A DNA stretch of 64,000 nucleotides from Chloroflexota bacterium (GTDB lineage Bacteria; Chloroflexota; Dehalococcoidia; JABGRK01), in contig JABGRK010000012.1 in NCBI GenBank assembly GCA_018648325.1, forward strand, positions 38,449-102,448, in the 5' to 3' direction. The first letter of the stretch is position 1, and the number at the start of each line of letters is the position of its first letter. The notes beneath the pieces were generated by a model that ran no database searches, was not told the origin of the DNA, and saw only the letters and a list, made by a program, of their open reading frames with translations. Positions 8,082 through 17,172 of this stretch are shown in pieces. The translations under genes were made by a program, and so were the position numbers.

Positions 8082-9419
8082 ATGTACAAGGATACTATTG
8101 CAGCTATATCAACGCCCGTAGGTGAGGGTGGCATCGGCATCGTTCGTTTGAGCGGGCCCAAGGCGCGCGCCATCGCCGAAAAGCTGTTTGACCACACGCT
8201 GTCCGATCATCGTCTGGTTTACGGCCATATCGTTGATCCCAAAAGCGGCGACGTGGTCGATGAAGTCCTAGTGTCATATATGAAGGCGCCCAATACATAT
8301 ACCCGCGAAGACGTTGTGGAGATAAACAGCCATGGCGGCGCGATGCCACTGCAACGCGTACTGGAGCTTGTCTTAACAGCAGGTGCACGCCTTGCCAACC
8401 CCGGCGAATATACGCTGCGGGCATTTCTAAACGGGCGCATTGATTTGGCTCAGGCTGAATCTGTGCTGGATGTGATAAAGGCAAAAACAGAGGCCAGTTT
8501 ACGCTTAGCTGTAAGCGGGCTTAAGGGCCGACTTTCCGGTGAACTTAAAGCTGTTCGATCTGAGCTTATCTCAGTGCTGGCCTATCTTACGGCGCGCATT
8601 GATTTTCCCGAGGATGAGGTCGAAGCGCAGGATGTTCAGCCACCACTTGAGCAGTGCCGAGAGCGACTTGGTGATTTAATCGCCAGCGCTGATACCGGTA
8701 TAGCATACCGGCAGGGAGTGCGTACTGCCATCGTGGGCCGTCCAAACGTGGGTAAATCCAGTCTGCTAAATTTATTGCTGCGGGAGGACCGTGCCATTGT
8801 CACCGAAGTACCGGGCACAACCCGTGATACGGTAGAAGAGGTGGTCAATATAAAGGGTGTGCCGTTTGTGTTGATCGATACAGCAGGTATTGCCTTTAGC
8901 AAAGACGTAGTGGAGTCACTGGGTATTGTTCGTAGTCGTCAGGCGATTGAAATGGCAGATTTCGTATTGCTGGTCATAGACCAGAGTGAGAAACTTATGC
9001 ACTACGACAGGGAGATAATGGAACTGCTTGAGGGCAAGACTGTGCTGGTTGTGGGCAACAAGTCTGATTTGCCGCCAAAAGACGTCATAAAAGACATCGC
9101 CTGGCCTGTGGTTTCCGTGTCAGCATTGAGTGGCAAGGGACTGCATGTACTTGAGGGCAGCATGGTTGAGGCTGTGTTGGGTGGCAAGGTGATTTCTTCA
9201 GATGCGGCGCTGGTGACTAATCCACGGCATAAGGCATTACTCACAAACGCATATGATAATCTTGTTCAGGCGCAAAAATCGATAAAAGGCGGTATGCCGG
9301 AGGACTTCATCAGCATCGATGTAACTGCTGCTCTAACCACACTGGGCCAGATAACGGGAGACACTGTAACTGAGGAATTGCTGGAGACCATCTTCAGCCA
9401 ATTCTGCATTGGCAAGTGA
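8082..9419 (+). CDS. mnmE: tRNA modification GTPase MnmE (TrmE)
   Basis: MnmE, with MnmG, installs the carboxymethylaminomethyl or aminomethyl group at U34 of tRNAs read at split codon boxes. The 445-residue length is normal. The frame is open from 8004, but the protein begins MYKDTIAAISTPVGEGGIGI at 8082, which matches the family. It has the N-terminal formyl-THF-binding domain (residues 1-120), a helical domain, the inserted G domain (GRPNVGKSS near 219, PGTTRDT, DTAG, NKSD) and the obligatory C-terminal FCIGK with the catalytic cysteine. mnmG is not adjacent. Use of a folate cofactor links it loosely to fhs-folD. Confidence 0.96.
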   Translation: MYKDTIAAISTPVGEGGIGIVRLSGPKARAIAEKLFDHTLSDHRLVYGHIVDPKSGDVVDEVLVSYMKAPNTYTREDVVEINSHGGAMPLQRVLELVLTAGARLANPGEYTLRAFLNGRIDLAQAESVLDVIKAKTEASLRLAVSGLKGRLSGELKAVRSELISVLAYLTARIDFPEDEVEAQDVQPPLEQCRERLGDLIASADTGIAYRQGVRTAIVGRPNVGKSSLLNLLLREDRAIVTEVPGTTRDTVEEVVNIKGVPFVLIDTAGIAFSKDVVESLGIVRSRQAIEMADFVLLVIDQSEKLMHYDREIMELLEGKTVLVVGNKSDLPPKDVIKDIAWPVVSVSALSGKGLHVLEGSMVEAVLGGKVISSDAALVTNPRHKALLTNAYDNLVQAQKSIKGGMPEDFISIDVTAALTTLGQITGDTVTEELLETIFSQFCIGK

Positions 9420-9478
9420 TTTCGTCCTCTACTGCTTTGTACTAAGATCGTTTGTTGTTCAGTAACAGGGTTTCATCG

Positions 9479-10258
9479 TTAAGACATCTTTTGTTTGACC
9501 AGTTGCATTACCTTTTCCATAACGTCGCCGGCCTTTTCCGAGATGCGCACATGCGCCACGTCGTCCAGCGGGGTATCGCCCATGTTTATGATAGCCAGCT
9601 TGGCTCCTGCGTTCAGTGCTATCTCCGGCATCTGTGCTGCGGGATAAACCAGTAGCGTTGATCCTATCACGATGCACAGGTCACATTGAGCAGAGCGCCT
9701 TTGCGCCTCCAGTGTTTCCTCAAATGGCATGGCCTGTCCGAATGATATAGTTGCTACTTTCATCAATCCGCCGCACTCTAGGCAATTGGGTGATTCCTCC
9801 CCGGCCTCAAGTCTTGGTCTCACTTCTTCAATGGGGTAGGATTTCTCGCATTCCAGGCACTTGGCCTTGGTTACGGTGCCGTGCAATTCAATAACGTTGT
9901 CGGGATTACTGCCTGCTTTTTGGTGCAGGCCGTCTATGTTCTGGGTGATGATGCAGTTTAGTTTGTCCATCTTTTCCAGCTCGGCGATGGCGTAGTGAGC
10001 GCGGTTGGGCTGAACGTTCCCCCCAAATTCGCCTGATCCATAGCGCGCCCAATGCTTCTTTCTCACCGCAGGATCGATAAGGAACTTCTGGAAGGTCATG
10101 GCCGTCGGATCTTCAGACTTAGTCCAGATGCCGTTGGGGCCGCGGAAATCGCGCAGGCCGGACTCGGTACTGATACCGGCACCGGTAAAGACGACAATAT
10201 TCTTCGAGTTTACGATTAAATCTGCCAGCTGTTCTATCTGCTCATTAACATATGACAC
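9479..10258 (-). CDS. Sir2-family NAD-dependent protein deacylase
   Basis: A 259-residue cytoplasmic sirtuin that removes acyl groups from lysines, consuming NAD and yielding nicotinamide and O-acyl-ADP-ribose. It shows GAGIS (NAD binding), TQNIDGLH, the catalytic histidine in IELHGTVTK and a four-cysteine zinc site (CLEC near residue 130 and CLECGG near 155). The late GSTLLVYPAA motif is also present. The start is GTG at 10258 behind GAGGAGGAG. It is convergent with mnmE and stands alone. The residues that separate desuccinylases (Ala-Tyr-Arg) are not evident, so a general deacetylase is likely. Confidence 0.94.
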   Translation of the reverse strand: MSYVNEQIEQLADLIVNSKNIVVFTGAGISTESGLRDFRGPNGIWTKSEDPTAMTFQKFLIDPAVRKKHWARYGSGEFGGNVQPNRAHYAIAELEKMDKLNCIITQNIDGLHQKAGSNPDNVIELHGTVTKAKCLECEKSYPIEEVRPRLEAGEESPNCLECGGLMKVATISFGQAMPFEETLEAQRRSAQCDLCIVIGSTLLVYPAAQMPEIALNAGAKLAIINMGDTPLDDVAHVRISEKAGDVMEKVMQLVKQKMS

Positions 10259-10323
10259 GATGACTCCTCCTCATGCGCTTATGGTTTATGATCACTATTA
10301 TATATGATAGTGCTGTTTGGTGT

Positions 10324-11343
10324 TTAATCAGGTTGTGGTATCCACACGGCGCTTTCCCCTGAAGCAAGTCTGGTTACATTAGTGCCATCGGCATTCATTA
10401 CATAGATTTCGTCTTGGTCATCACGATTCGCCGTGAAGGTGATCTTTGTACCGTCTGATGACCACATGGGGCTACTGCCGGAAGTAAGTTTGGTTTGATT
10501 ATTGCCGTCTGCATCTATTGTATAGATTTCGACTTTGCCATCACTATTTGAGGTGAAGGCTATTTTTGAGCCGTCTGGCGACCACATGGGGCTGTTCCCG
10601 GAAGTAAGCTTGGTTTGATTTGACCCGTCTGCATCCATTGTATAGATTTTGTCTTTGCCATCACGATTTGAGGTGAAAGCTATTTTTGAGCCGTCCGGTG
10701 ACCATGCGGGATAGCTTCCCATAGCGAGCCATGTTTGATTTGAACCATCTGCATCCATTACATAAACGTCGGTAATATTGTTTTCGCCATCCCAGGAACT
10801 GAAGGCGATCTTTTCCCCATCGGGTGACCATACAGGGTCCCTATAATTTTCGGAGAGGAAACTATTGGTAAGTCTGTCCTTGAATGTGCGGTCGACGTTT
10901 ATAATGTAAATATTGCCGTTGCCTAAGTCGTTGGCTGAAAAAGCTAACTTTGTGCTGTCGGGTGACCATACAGCCGAGTAATCACTTGATTCTGGGTAAT
11001 GAGTGAGCCTTGTTTGATTTGAGCCGTCTGCATCCATTACATATATGTGTCCGGCGCCGCCACCTGAAGACGTAAAGGTGATCTTTTCCCCATTAGGCGA
11101 CCATAGAGGATTTGTGCCATCTGCCAATTTTGTCTGGCCCGATCCATCTGAATTTATCATATAGATACCATCATCGGAAGAATAGAGAATTTTATAACTA
11201 CGCTGTCCAATTCCGCCGGGATTTAAGCCACCACCGGGTATTTCGCTGCCGTCATGCGAGCAGTTGCAGGTGCAGGACGTGGGCAGTAGCGCAAGTGCCA
11301 GCACGACGAGTGCTAATAGAAATACGTATCGTTTTTTTTGCAT
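10324..11343 (-). CDS. TolB-like beta-propeller lipoprotein 1 (7 repeats)
   Basis: A 339-residue surface lipoprotein. The signal peptide ends in a lipobox, LLPTSC, with the lipidated Cys24, followed by more cysteines (CTCNC). The mature part is seven roughly 40-residue PD40/WD40-like repeats with the pattern IYVMDADGSNQTKL ... WSPDGSKIAF, enough for one seven-bladed propeller. Repeats 4-6 are nearly identical at the DNA level with a 120-base period. It is the last of five homologous genes reading leftwards, 11 bases after its neighbour. No Tol-Pal genes are nearby, so the role is unlikely to be classical TolB; ligand binding at the cell surface is inferred. Confidence 0.88.
   Translation of the reverse strand: MQKKRYVFLLALVVLALALLPTSCTCNCSHDGSEIPGGGLNPGGIGQRSYKILYSSDDGIYMINSDGSGQTKLADGTNPLWSPNGEKITFTSSGGGAGHIYVMDADGSNQTRLTHYPESSDYSAVWSPDSTKLAFSANDLGNGNIYIINVDRTFKDRLTNSFLSENYRDPVWSPDGEKIAFSSWDGENNITDVYVMDADGSNQTWLAMGSYPAWSPDGSKIAFTSNRDGKDKIYTMDADGSNQTKLTSGNSPMWSPDGSKIAFTSNSDGKVEIYTIDADGNNQTKLTSGSSPMWSSDGTKITFTANRDDQDEIYVMNADGTNVTRLASGESAVWIPQPD
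10441..10680 (-). repeat. 120-base tandem repeat inside a propeller gene
   Basis: 10441-10560 and 10561-10680 match at most positions with an exact 120-base period (one 40-residue blade). This points to recent blade duplication in the gene at 10324-11343. Confidence 0.85.
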
Positions 11344-11354
11344 ACGTTGTTTCC

Positions 11355-12551
11355 TTAATCAGACTGTGGCGACCACGCTGGACTGGCGGCTCCGTTAGCA
11401 AGCTTGGTTAGGTCTGTTCCATCGGTGTTTATCACATATATGCTCTGATAACCACGGTCATTGGCTTCGAAAATGATTTTGGAACTATCGGCTGACCATA
11501 CCGGATTGTAGCCTTTGGCAAGCGAGGTCTGGTTTGAACCGTCAGCATCCATGAGGTATATTCCATCGTAGCCATCACGGTTAGATACGAATAAGATTTT
11601 ATTACCATCGGGCGACCACGTTGGATACCCATCAAACGCCGGGTTATTGGTAATCCGAACCGGATTTGTGCCGTCGGCATTTATTACATATATATCTTCA
11701 TTGGGTTGTTGGTCTCCTTCGGTAACACTGCTCTCAAACGCAATTTTTGTGCCATCGGGTGACCACACGGGGTCCCTATTTTCCCATATACTACCTGGCT
11801 CTGTTGCAGGGGGGAAGTGGCCGGTAAGATTGGTGGTACCTGAGCCATCGGCATTGATTATATAGATGGCGCCGGTTAAATAGCATGCTATCTGAGAGCT
11901 GTCGGGGGACCATATTGATCCGCTGTAAGGATAATAGTTGAGCCTGGTCTGGTTGGATCCATCAGCATCCATCACGTAGATACTCTGGTCCTTGCGGTAA
12001 GTGATTTTTTCTCCGTTGGGCGACCAAATTGGGTTATCGGCACTGGTTGATCCATTGGTGAGTCTGGTCAATCCGGTCCCGTCAGCATTTACAGTATAGA
12101 TTTCCCTATATTCGTCGGGAAGGTGGGAAACAAAGACAATCTTCTGTTCAACGGGGGACCATGAAAACTGTTCAGCATACTCCAGTTCATCAGTTATGTT
12201 CGTTTGTCCCGTGCCATTGGTGTTTATTACCCAGATACCTTCATATGTTCCGTACGCTAGCTTATTGCCATCCGGTGACCATGTTGGGCGATTATAACGG
12301 CTCATTTGTAATTCACCGGTAAGAAGTGTTTTGTTTGAGCCGTCGATATTCATTACACAGACGACAGTATCGTTATTCTGCCAGGAGACATAAGCGATTT
12401 GGGGGGCATGCTTACCGATATCCTCGGGGTTATATCCCCCACCCGGTCTCTCGTCGTCGCCGGTTGAGCAGTTACATGTGCATGACGTGGGCAGTAGCGC
12501 CAGCGTCAGTACGGCGATTGTTATGAGTAATGCATATTGTTTTTTGGGCAT
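11355..12551 (-). CDS. TolB-like beta-propeller lipoprotein 2 (8 repeats)
   Basis: A 398-residue lipoprotein with lipobox LLPTSC (Cys24) and CTCNC after cleavage, as in gene 1. About eight WSPDGxK repeats can be counted, one more than its neighbours, so it may form an eight-bladed propeller or carry a degenerate blade. Each repeat keeps the IYVINADGT turn. It lies 19 bases downstream of gene 3 and 11 upstream of gene 1, which suggests one transcript. Confidence 0.87.
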   Translation of the reverse strand: MPKKQYALLITIAVLTLALLPTSCTCNCSTGDDERPGGGYNPEDIGKHAPQIAYVSWQNNDTVVCVMNIDGSNKTLLTGELQMSRYNRPTWSPDGNKLAYGTYEGIWVINTNGTGQTNITDELEYAEQFSWSPVEQKIVFVSHLPDEYREIYTVNADGTGLTRLTNGSTSADNPIWSPNGEKITYRKDQSIYVMDADGSNQTRLNYYPYSGSIWSPDSSQIACYLTGAIYIINADGSGTTNLTGHFPPATEPGSIWENRDPVWSPDGTKIAFESSVTEGDQQPNEDIYVINADGTNPVRITNNPAFDGYPTWSPDGNKILFVSNRDGYDGIYLMDADGSNQTSLAKGYNPVWSADSSKIIFEANDRGYQSIYVINTDGTDLTKLANGAASPAWSPQSD

Positions 12552-12570
12552 AAGTTTTCCTTTTGCCTGG

Positions 12571-13677
12571 TTATGGCAACGACACGGTGCTGTGTCCGGA
12601 AGCTAGCCAGGTTCTATTTGTGCCGTCGGCATTCATTATATAGGTGTCCATACTGTCTGTATAGATGATTTTATTGCCATCTTGCGTCCATGAAGGAGAG
12701 CTTGCACGGGTGCTAGCGAGGGTAAGGTTTGTTAGTTCTGTGCCATCAGCATTTACTGTCCAGATTTGCCTTGCGAAACTGGGCTCAAAGGTGGTTGTGG
12801 CAAAGAGAATTTTTGCGCCATCCGGCGACCATGAAAGACTGTTCTCCATACTTTCGTTATTGGTAAGCTGAATGCGATTTGTCCCGTCGGAATCTATTAT
12901 GTGAATTCCGCTCATCACGTTAAGGGCGTGAGTGTAAGCTATTTTTGACCCATCAGGTGACCAGGTGAGATCAGTAAGATTATAGCCCTCCTCTTCTGTC
13001 ATGAGCCTGGTCTGGTTGGAGCCGTCAGCATCCATAACGTATATTCCGTCGCCGTCAATATAAGAAGATGAGAAAGCGATTTTAGTGCCATCGGGCGAGA
13101 AGGCGGGACTTTCATCTCCGCCGGGGTTATTGGTGAGCCTGGTTTTACCTGTACCATCCGAATTAATAGAATATAGTTCGGTGATGCCGTTCGGCCCGGT
13201 TTCAAAGACCATAGTGCTGCCGTCCGGCGACCATGACAGCGCTGTTCGGATTCCGTTATGATTATAGTCATTGGTGACCATGATTGGCTCGTTGCCGGTA
13301 GTGTCCATAATATAAAGAGAGTTCTTATAATTGGAGTAAGAGCCCGGATCATTTGTTTCTTTTCGTTGTACAAAGGCTATATTTGAGCCATCCGGTGACC
13401 AGACGGGATCTGTTCCGGCAACCACTCTGAGTTTTTCCCAGCTGTCCAGGGCCTTAACATAAATCTCATTCATGTAGACAAAAGCGATGGAATTATCGGG
13501 CTGTCCGATGCCGTCAGGATTCCAGTAACCTTCAAATTGCCCGCTGGTGTCGGTTGGATTTGACTCCTCATCAGCTGGATCGCTGGCGATTGGCCCTTCA
13601 CACGTGCAGGAAGTGGGTAGTAGTGTCAGTGCCAGCACGGCGATTGCTATCAGGAATGCATATTGTTTCTTACGCAT
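12571..13677 (-). CDS. TolB-like beta-propeller lipoprotein 3 (7 repeats)
   Basis: A 368-residue lipoprotein. The frame opens at 13710, but the ATG at 13677 follows GGAAA and gives MRKKQYAFLIAIAV with the lipobox cysteine at 24, exactly as in its paralogues, so 13677 is the start. About seven PD40 repeats follow a 60-residue linker rich in Asp, Glu, Pro and Gly. The 251-base gap upstream probably carries the promoter of the three-gene unit 3-2-1. Confidence 0.87.
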   Translation of the reverse strand: MRKKQYAFLIAIAVLALTLLPTSCTCEGPIASDPADEESNPTDTSGQFEGYWNPDGIGQPDNSIAFVYMNEIYVKALDSWEKLRVVAGTDPVWSPDGSNIAFVQRKETNDPGSYSNYKNSLYIMDTTGNEPIMVTNDYNHNGIRTALSWSPDGSTMVFETGPNGITELYSINSDGTGKTRLTNNPGGDESPAFSPDGTKIAFSSSYIDGDGIYVMDADGSNQTRLMTEEEGYNLTDLTWSPDGSKIAYTHALNVMSGIHIIDSDGTNRIQLTNNESMENSLSWSPDGAKILFATTTFEPSFARQIWTVNADGTELTNLTLASTRASSPSWTQDGNKIIYTDSMDTYIMNADGTNRTWLASGHSTVSLP

Positions 13678-13928
13678 AAGTTGTTTCCTTTCAAAACTGG
13701 TAGCGGACACGCAGAAATGACGTGCTACAGCCTATTGTAAACGCGATTATATTTAGTAGTATCATCTATATATATAACGTATGTTTCAATATGAGCGTCA
13801 CAGGTTAGTAGAAATGTAAACATATTGTGACCGAGCGACTACGGGATGTATCTTTGTAGAGAAAGGCACTGGTGTTCAAGCGGCAATTGTTATGGGAAAT
13901 ACGCAATTTTTTTAAGTATTAGTTATGT

Positions 13929-14975
13929 TTATGGTAACCATACTGGATTGGAGCCAGCTGCAACCCGGGTCTTTTTAGAGCCATCGGAGTTCATTACGTA
14001 TATTGCATGGTTAGCTTCAAAGGCGATTTTCTCACCGTCCGGTGACCAGCATAGAGATTGGTTGAAATTATACAGTGCATCGCTTATTTTGATGGCGTTG
14101 GATCCATCGATGTTTACAATCTGCATGATTGACTTGTTATCCTCGCGTGAAAAAAATGCTATCTTCAATCCGTCGGGAGACCACGTAAAGGCTTTTTCTA
14201 CATCAACCGTATCTGTAATTCTGGTTTGGCCTGTGCCGTTGGCATTTATTACATATAGATCGTAATTAAACTCATGGTGGGCAATATATACGATTTTAGT
14301 TCCGGCGGGTGACCAGATCGGTGACGGAGAGAGCCAGGGGTCACTGGTAAGAATGCTCTCTTCTGTTCCATCGATGTTGATAACATGCGTTTGGAAAAAG
14401 CCCCTGTATTCATAGGAAAACGCTATTTTATCGCCGTTAGGCGACCATATCGGTGTGTGTACGTTGGCGCCTGTATCTGTGTTGTCAGTTAGCCTATTTT
14501 GTTTTGTACCGTTTGCATCCATCACGTAAATTTCATGATTGCCGCTACGATTGGACTGAAAAGCGATTTTTTCACCATCCGGCGACCATACGGGAGCAGC
14601 ATCATCGGCCTTATTATTGGTAATATTAGTTTGGTTAGTACCATCTGTATTCATTACATATATTTCAGCGTTTCCTGATATCCGGGAGGCAAAAGCTATT
14701 TGGGATCTATCGGGGGACCATGCGAGGTTAAAATAGGGCACGGTGATGTCGGTCATCCATTTTTCTCCTGCTCCGTTGGGGTATATCGAGCGGATTTCCA
14801 TGTCACCATCACGATCATAGACAAAGCCAATGGAGTAACGCTGGTTGACCCCATTGGGATCAACATCGCCAAAATGTCCGTCATTAGGTGAGCAGTTACA
14901 GGTGCAGGACGTAGGCAGTAGCGCCAGTACGATGATGGCGATTGCTAGTAGAAATGCGTATTGTTTTTTGGCCAT
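13929..14975 (-). CDS. TolB-like beta-propeller lipoprotein 4 (7 repeats)
   Basis: A 348-residue lipoprotein. The frame opens at 15068, but the ATG at 14975 follows AGGGGAAAA and gives MAKKQYAFLLAIAII with the lipobox cysteine at 24 (LLPTSC) and CTCNC. Seven repeats with IYVMNTDGTNQTNIT and WSPDGEKIAF cores follow. It begins 19 bases after gene 5 and is probably co-transcribed with it. Confidence 0.87.
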   Translation of the reverse strand: MAKKQYAFLLAIAIIVLALLPTSCTCNCSPNDGHFGDVDPNGVNQRYSIGFVYDRDGDMEIRSIYPNGAGEKWMTDITVPYFNLAWSPDRSQIAFASRISGNAEIYVMNTDGTNQTNITNNKADDAAPVWSPDGEKIAFQSNRSGNHEIYVMDANGTKQNRLTDNTDTGANVHTPIWSPNGDKIAFSYEYRGFFQTHVINIDGTEESILTSDPWLSPSPIWSPAGTKIVYIAHHEFNYDLYVINANGTGQTRITDTVDVEKAFTWSPDGLKIAFFSREDNKSIMQIVNIDGSNAIKISDALYNFNQSLCWSPDGEKIAFEANHAIYVMNSDGSKKTRVAAGSNPVWLP

Positions 14976-14994
14976 ACGTTTTCCCCTGCAACGT

Positions 14995-15987
14995 TTATGG
15001 CGCCCATACCGGGTTAGTATCATCAGCGGGGTTATTGGTGATTCTGGTCTGGTTCGTACCATCTGCATTCATCACATATATTTCTGCATTACCTGTACGA
15101 TCGGAGTAAAAGACTATCCTGGTGCTATTTGCTGACCACGCTGGGCTTGAATCGATTGCCAAATTATCGGTAAGGTTGGTTAGGTCTGTACCATTGGCAT
15201 TGATCACATAGATCTCATTACGATTAGTAAAAGTGATTTTTGAGCCGTCCGGCGACCATGATGGGCTGTCCCAAATGATCTCATCGTTAAAGAGAGTTAG
15301 TCCTGTTCCATTCGCGTTTACAGTATATATTCCTGAAGAGTCATCGCCTTGAGAATTTGAGTAAAAGGCTATTTTGCTATTGTCAGGCCACCACAACGGC
15401 GCAGATTGATACAGTTGATTGACCTCATCGGCGAGTTTCATTGATCCCGATCCGTCGGTACCTATCACATAGAGACGATCGCCTTGATCTATTGTACTGG
15501 AGAAAAAGGCTATTTTTGAGCCGTCCGGCGACCATGACGGGGCGTGAGGCGATTGGTAATTATTACTGGTAAGGTTGGTCAGGCCAGTGCCATCGGAGTT
15601 TATTATCCCGATATCTCCGGCGGTAAAGGCGATTTTTTTGCTATCCGGCGACCATGATAGTGATTGAGAAAATGATGCTCCTACGTTTAGCCCTTTAAGC
15701 TCGGAACCATCAATATTCATTACGTAAAGTTCACCGCTCAGACCATTATTGTGAGAAATAAAGGCTATTTTAGTGCCGTCGGGCGACCATGCATGGTTGA
15801 TATCCGACGCATTGTTTTTCGTGATGTTTGTTTTGTTGGCGCCGTTAGTGTCCATTACATATATTTCATAATTTCCATCACGATTAGATATGAAAGCGAT
15901 CTTATTGATACCTTTTTTGCAGCCCATCTGTATAAGCGCTATCGATAGTATGGCTAGTACTAGAAATAATATACTTGTCTTTTTCAC
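14995..15987 (-). CDS. TolB-like beta-propeller lipoprotein 5 (7 repeats), first of the array
   Basis: A 330-residue lipoprotein, the most divergent of the five: its lipobox is IQMGC (Cys23) followed by KKG rather than TCNC, and the propeller starts almost at once, without a linker. Seven repeats are visible; one WWPDNSK blade is degenerate. The start is GTG at 15987 behind GGAGATC. Its sequence and position make it a candidate for the founding copy. Confidence 0.87.
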   Translation of the reverse strand: MKKTSILFLVLAILSIALIQMGCKKGINKIAFISNRDGNYEIYVMDTNGANKTNITKNNASDINHAWSPDGTKIAFISHNNGLSGELYVMNIDGSELKGLNVGASFSQSLSWSPDSKKIAFTAGDIGIINSDGTGLTNLTSNNYQSPHAPSWSPDGSKIAFFSSTIDQGDRLYVIGTDGSGSMKLADEVNQLYQSAPLWWPDNSKIAFYSNSQGDDSSGIYTVNANGTGLTLFNDEIIWDSPSWSPDGSKITFTNRNEIYVINANGTDLTNLTDNLAIDSSPAWSANSTRIVFYSDRTGNAEIYVMNADGTNQTRITNNPADDTNPVWAP

Positions 15988-16081
15988 GATGATTGTTGAT
16001 CTCCTTAAAAACCGCTTTGTTCAGTTGGGTAATGATACCGATTGTAAGGAGCAATAGTCAAATAATTAACATATATGGCTG

Positions 16082-16603
16082 TTATGCTCTGGTGATAGCA
16101 CGAGCCAGGAGTTCATCGATGGTGATTTCGTTGTAGTAGCGGCCTATGTCCTCCAGGTGGTGGGCGTCGCTGTTTTTTAAGAGCATCAGGTTGTGATCTT
16201 CAGCCGTCCTACGCGCAAGCTTTTCGTTGGCGAAGTGTATGGCGTTTTTCATCTCAATGCCCTGCAGGTTGTTTATGGGTATGGGGCCGGGGTAGTAGGG
16301 ATCGCCGGGGTGGGCCAGAAAGCGGAACATTTTATCATCGGAAAGATATAGCTCAACCTCATGGTTTAGTCCTACCTCGCGCTCGCAGGCAGGAATGATC
16401 AATATGGCATTGTTAAAATGCTTTTCCATTATATCGCGTACTTTGAAAGGGTAGTTCGGGTCGTAGCCATCATGGTCGGCGATGGCGATGCCGTCCAGCC
16501 CTTTTTTTACCACAACCTCAATCAGACGCTCGACAATATCCGGGTTAAGCGGCGCAAAATCGGTGGCCTCGTTCATATGGACATGAAGGTCCAGTTTGAG
16601 CAT
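16082..16603 (-). CDS. PHP-domain metal-dependent phosphoesterase-like protein
   Basis: A 173-residue protein of the PHP superfamily, whose members hydrolyse phosphoesters with a trinuclear metal site. Metal ligands are visible as HVH (residues 7-9), DHDG near 43, the Glu in ACEREVG, the His in LAHPGD and the C-terminal DAHH. It is shorter than most PHP phosphatases because the middle of the barrel is compact, but every motif is in order. The start lies three bases after the nitroreductase stop, so it is the last gene of the hsdS-hsdM-nitroreductase operon. Substrate unknown. Confidence 0.88.
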   Translation of the reverse strand: MLKLDLHVHMNEATDFAPLNPDIVERLIEVVVKKGLDGIAIADHDGYDPNYPFKVRDIMEKHFNNAILIIPACEREVGLNHEVELYLSDDKMFRFLAHPGDPYYPGPIPINNLQGIEMKNAIHFANEKLARRTAEDHNLMLLKNSDAHHLEDIGRYYNEITIDELLARAITRA

Positions 16604-16606
16604 GAA

Positions 16607-17170
16607 TTACTTCTCTCCGAATTTTTCGGAGTATACAATCTGGTCAATGTTCTTTCGAGGGCGTACGGCGGGAGCCTCATCAGGATAGCCCAGCGGCGTC
16701 ATTGCGACGACTGCATGACCTTGCGGAACGCTCAATATTTCGGCAACCTTTGCAGCATCAAACAGGCCCATATGCACTGTTCCCAGTCCAAGCGCGTGGG
16801 CAGCCAGGACCATGTGTTCCATGCTCAGCGCTACATCGTACATATACCATTCGTTTTTATCGGTAGAGGGCAGGCCATCGAAGCAGCCTGATTTGTTCAG
16901 CTCGGCACAGGCCACTATTACTATCGGTGCTTGCCTGAGAGCGGGAGCAGCGCCGTTTTCTCTGCCGGGCCTGCTTGAGGTGGTGGCTTTGGCCAGCTGA
17001 TCACGCTTTTCGTAGTCTTGCACCACAACAATGCGTGAGCACTGGGTGTTGGCCCACGACGGTGCCCAGCGAGCGGCTTCCAGCACTTTATTTAAGTCTT
17101 CGTTGCTGACTGGATCGGATTTGAATTTGCGTATACTTCTTCTCTCTTTTATGGCCTGCATCAAGTCCAT
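16607..17170 (-). CDS. nitroreductase-family FMN oxidoreductase
   Basis: A 187-residue flavoenzyme. The N-terminal KERRSIRKFKSDPV is the FMN-phosphate-binding signature, AARWAPSWANTQ the conserved helix, and the C-terminal LGYPDEAP the family end motif. Such enzymes reduce nitro, quinone or enone groups with NAD(P)H. The start at 17170 is two bases after the hsdM stop with GGAGAC spanning that stop, so translation is coupled. Its place behind restriction-modification genes is unusual and functionally unexplained. Confidence 0.92.
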   Translation of the reverse strand: MDLMQAIKERRSIRKFKSDPVSNEDLNKVLEAARWAPSWANTQCSRIVVVQDYEKRDQLAKATTSSRPGRENGAAPALRQAPIVIVACAELNKSGCFDGLPSTDKNEWYMYDVALSMEHMVLAAHALGLGTVHMGLFDAAKVAEILSVPQGHAVVAMTPLGYPDEAPAVRPRKNIDQIVYSEKFGEK

Positions 17171-17172
17171 CG

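Noticed and set aside
10324..15987. TolB of a Tol-Pal system
   Set aside because: There are five lipobox-bearing paralogues and no tolQRA or pal nearby; the similarity is to the PD40 repeat only.
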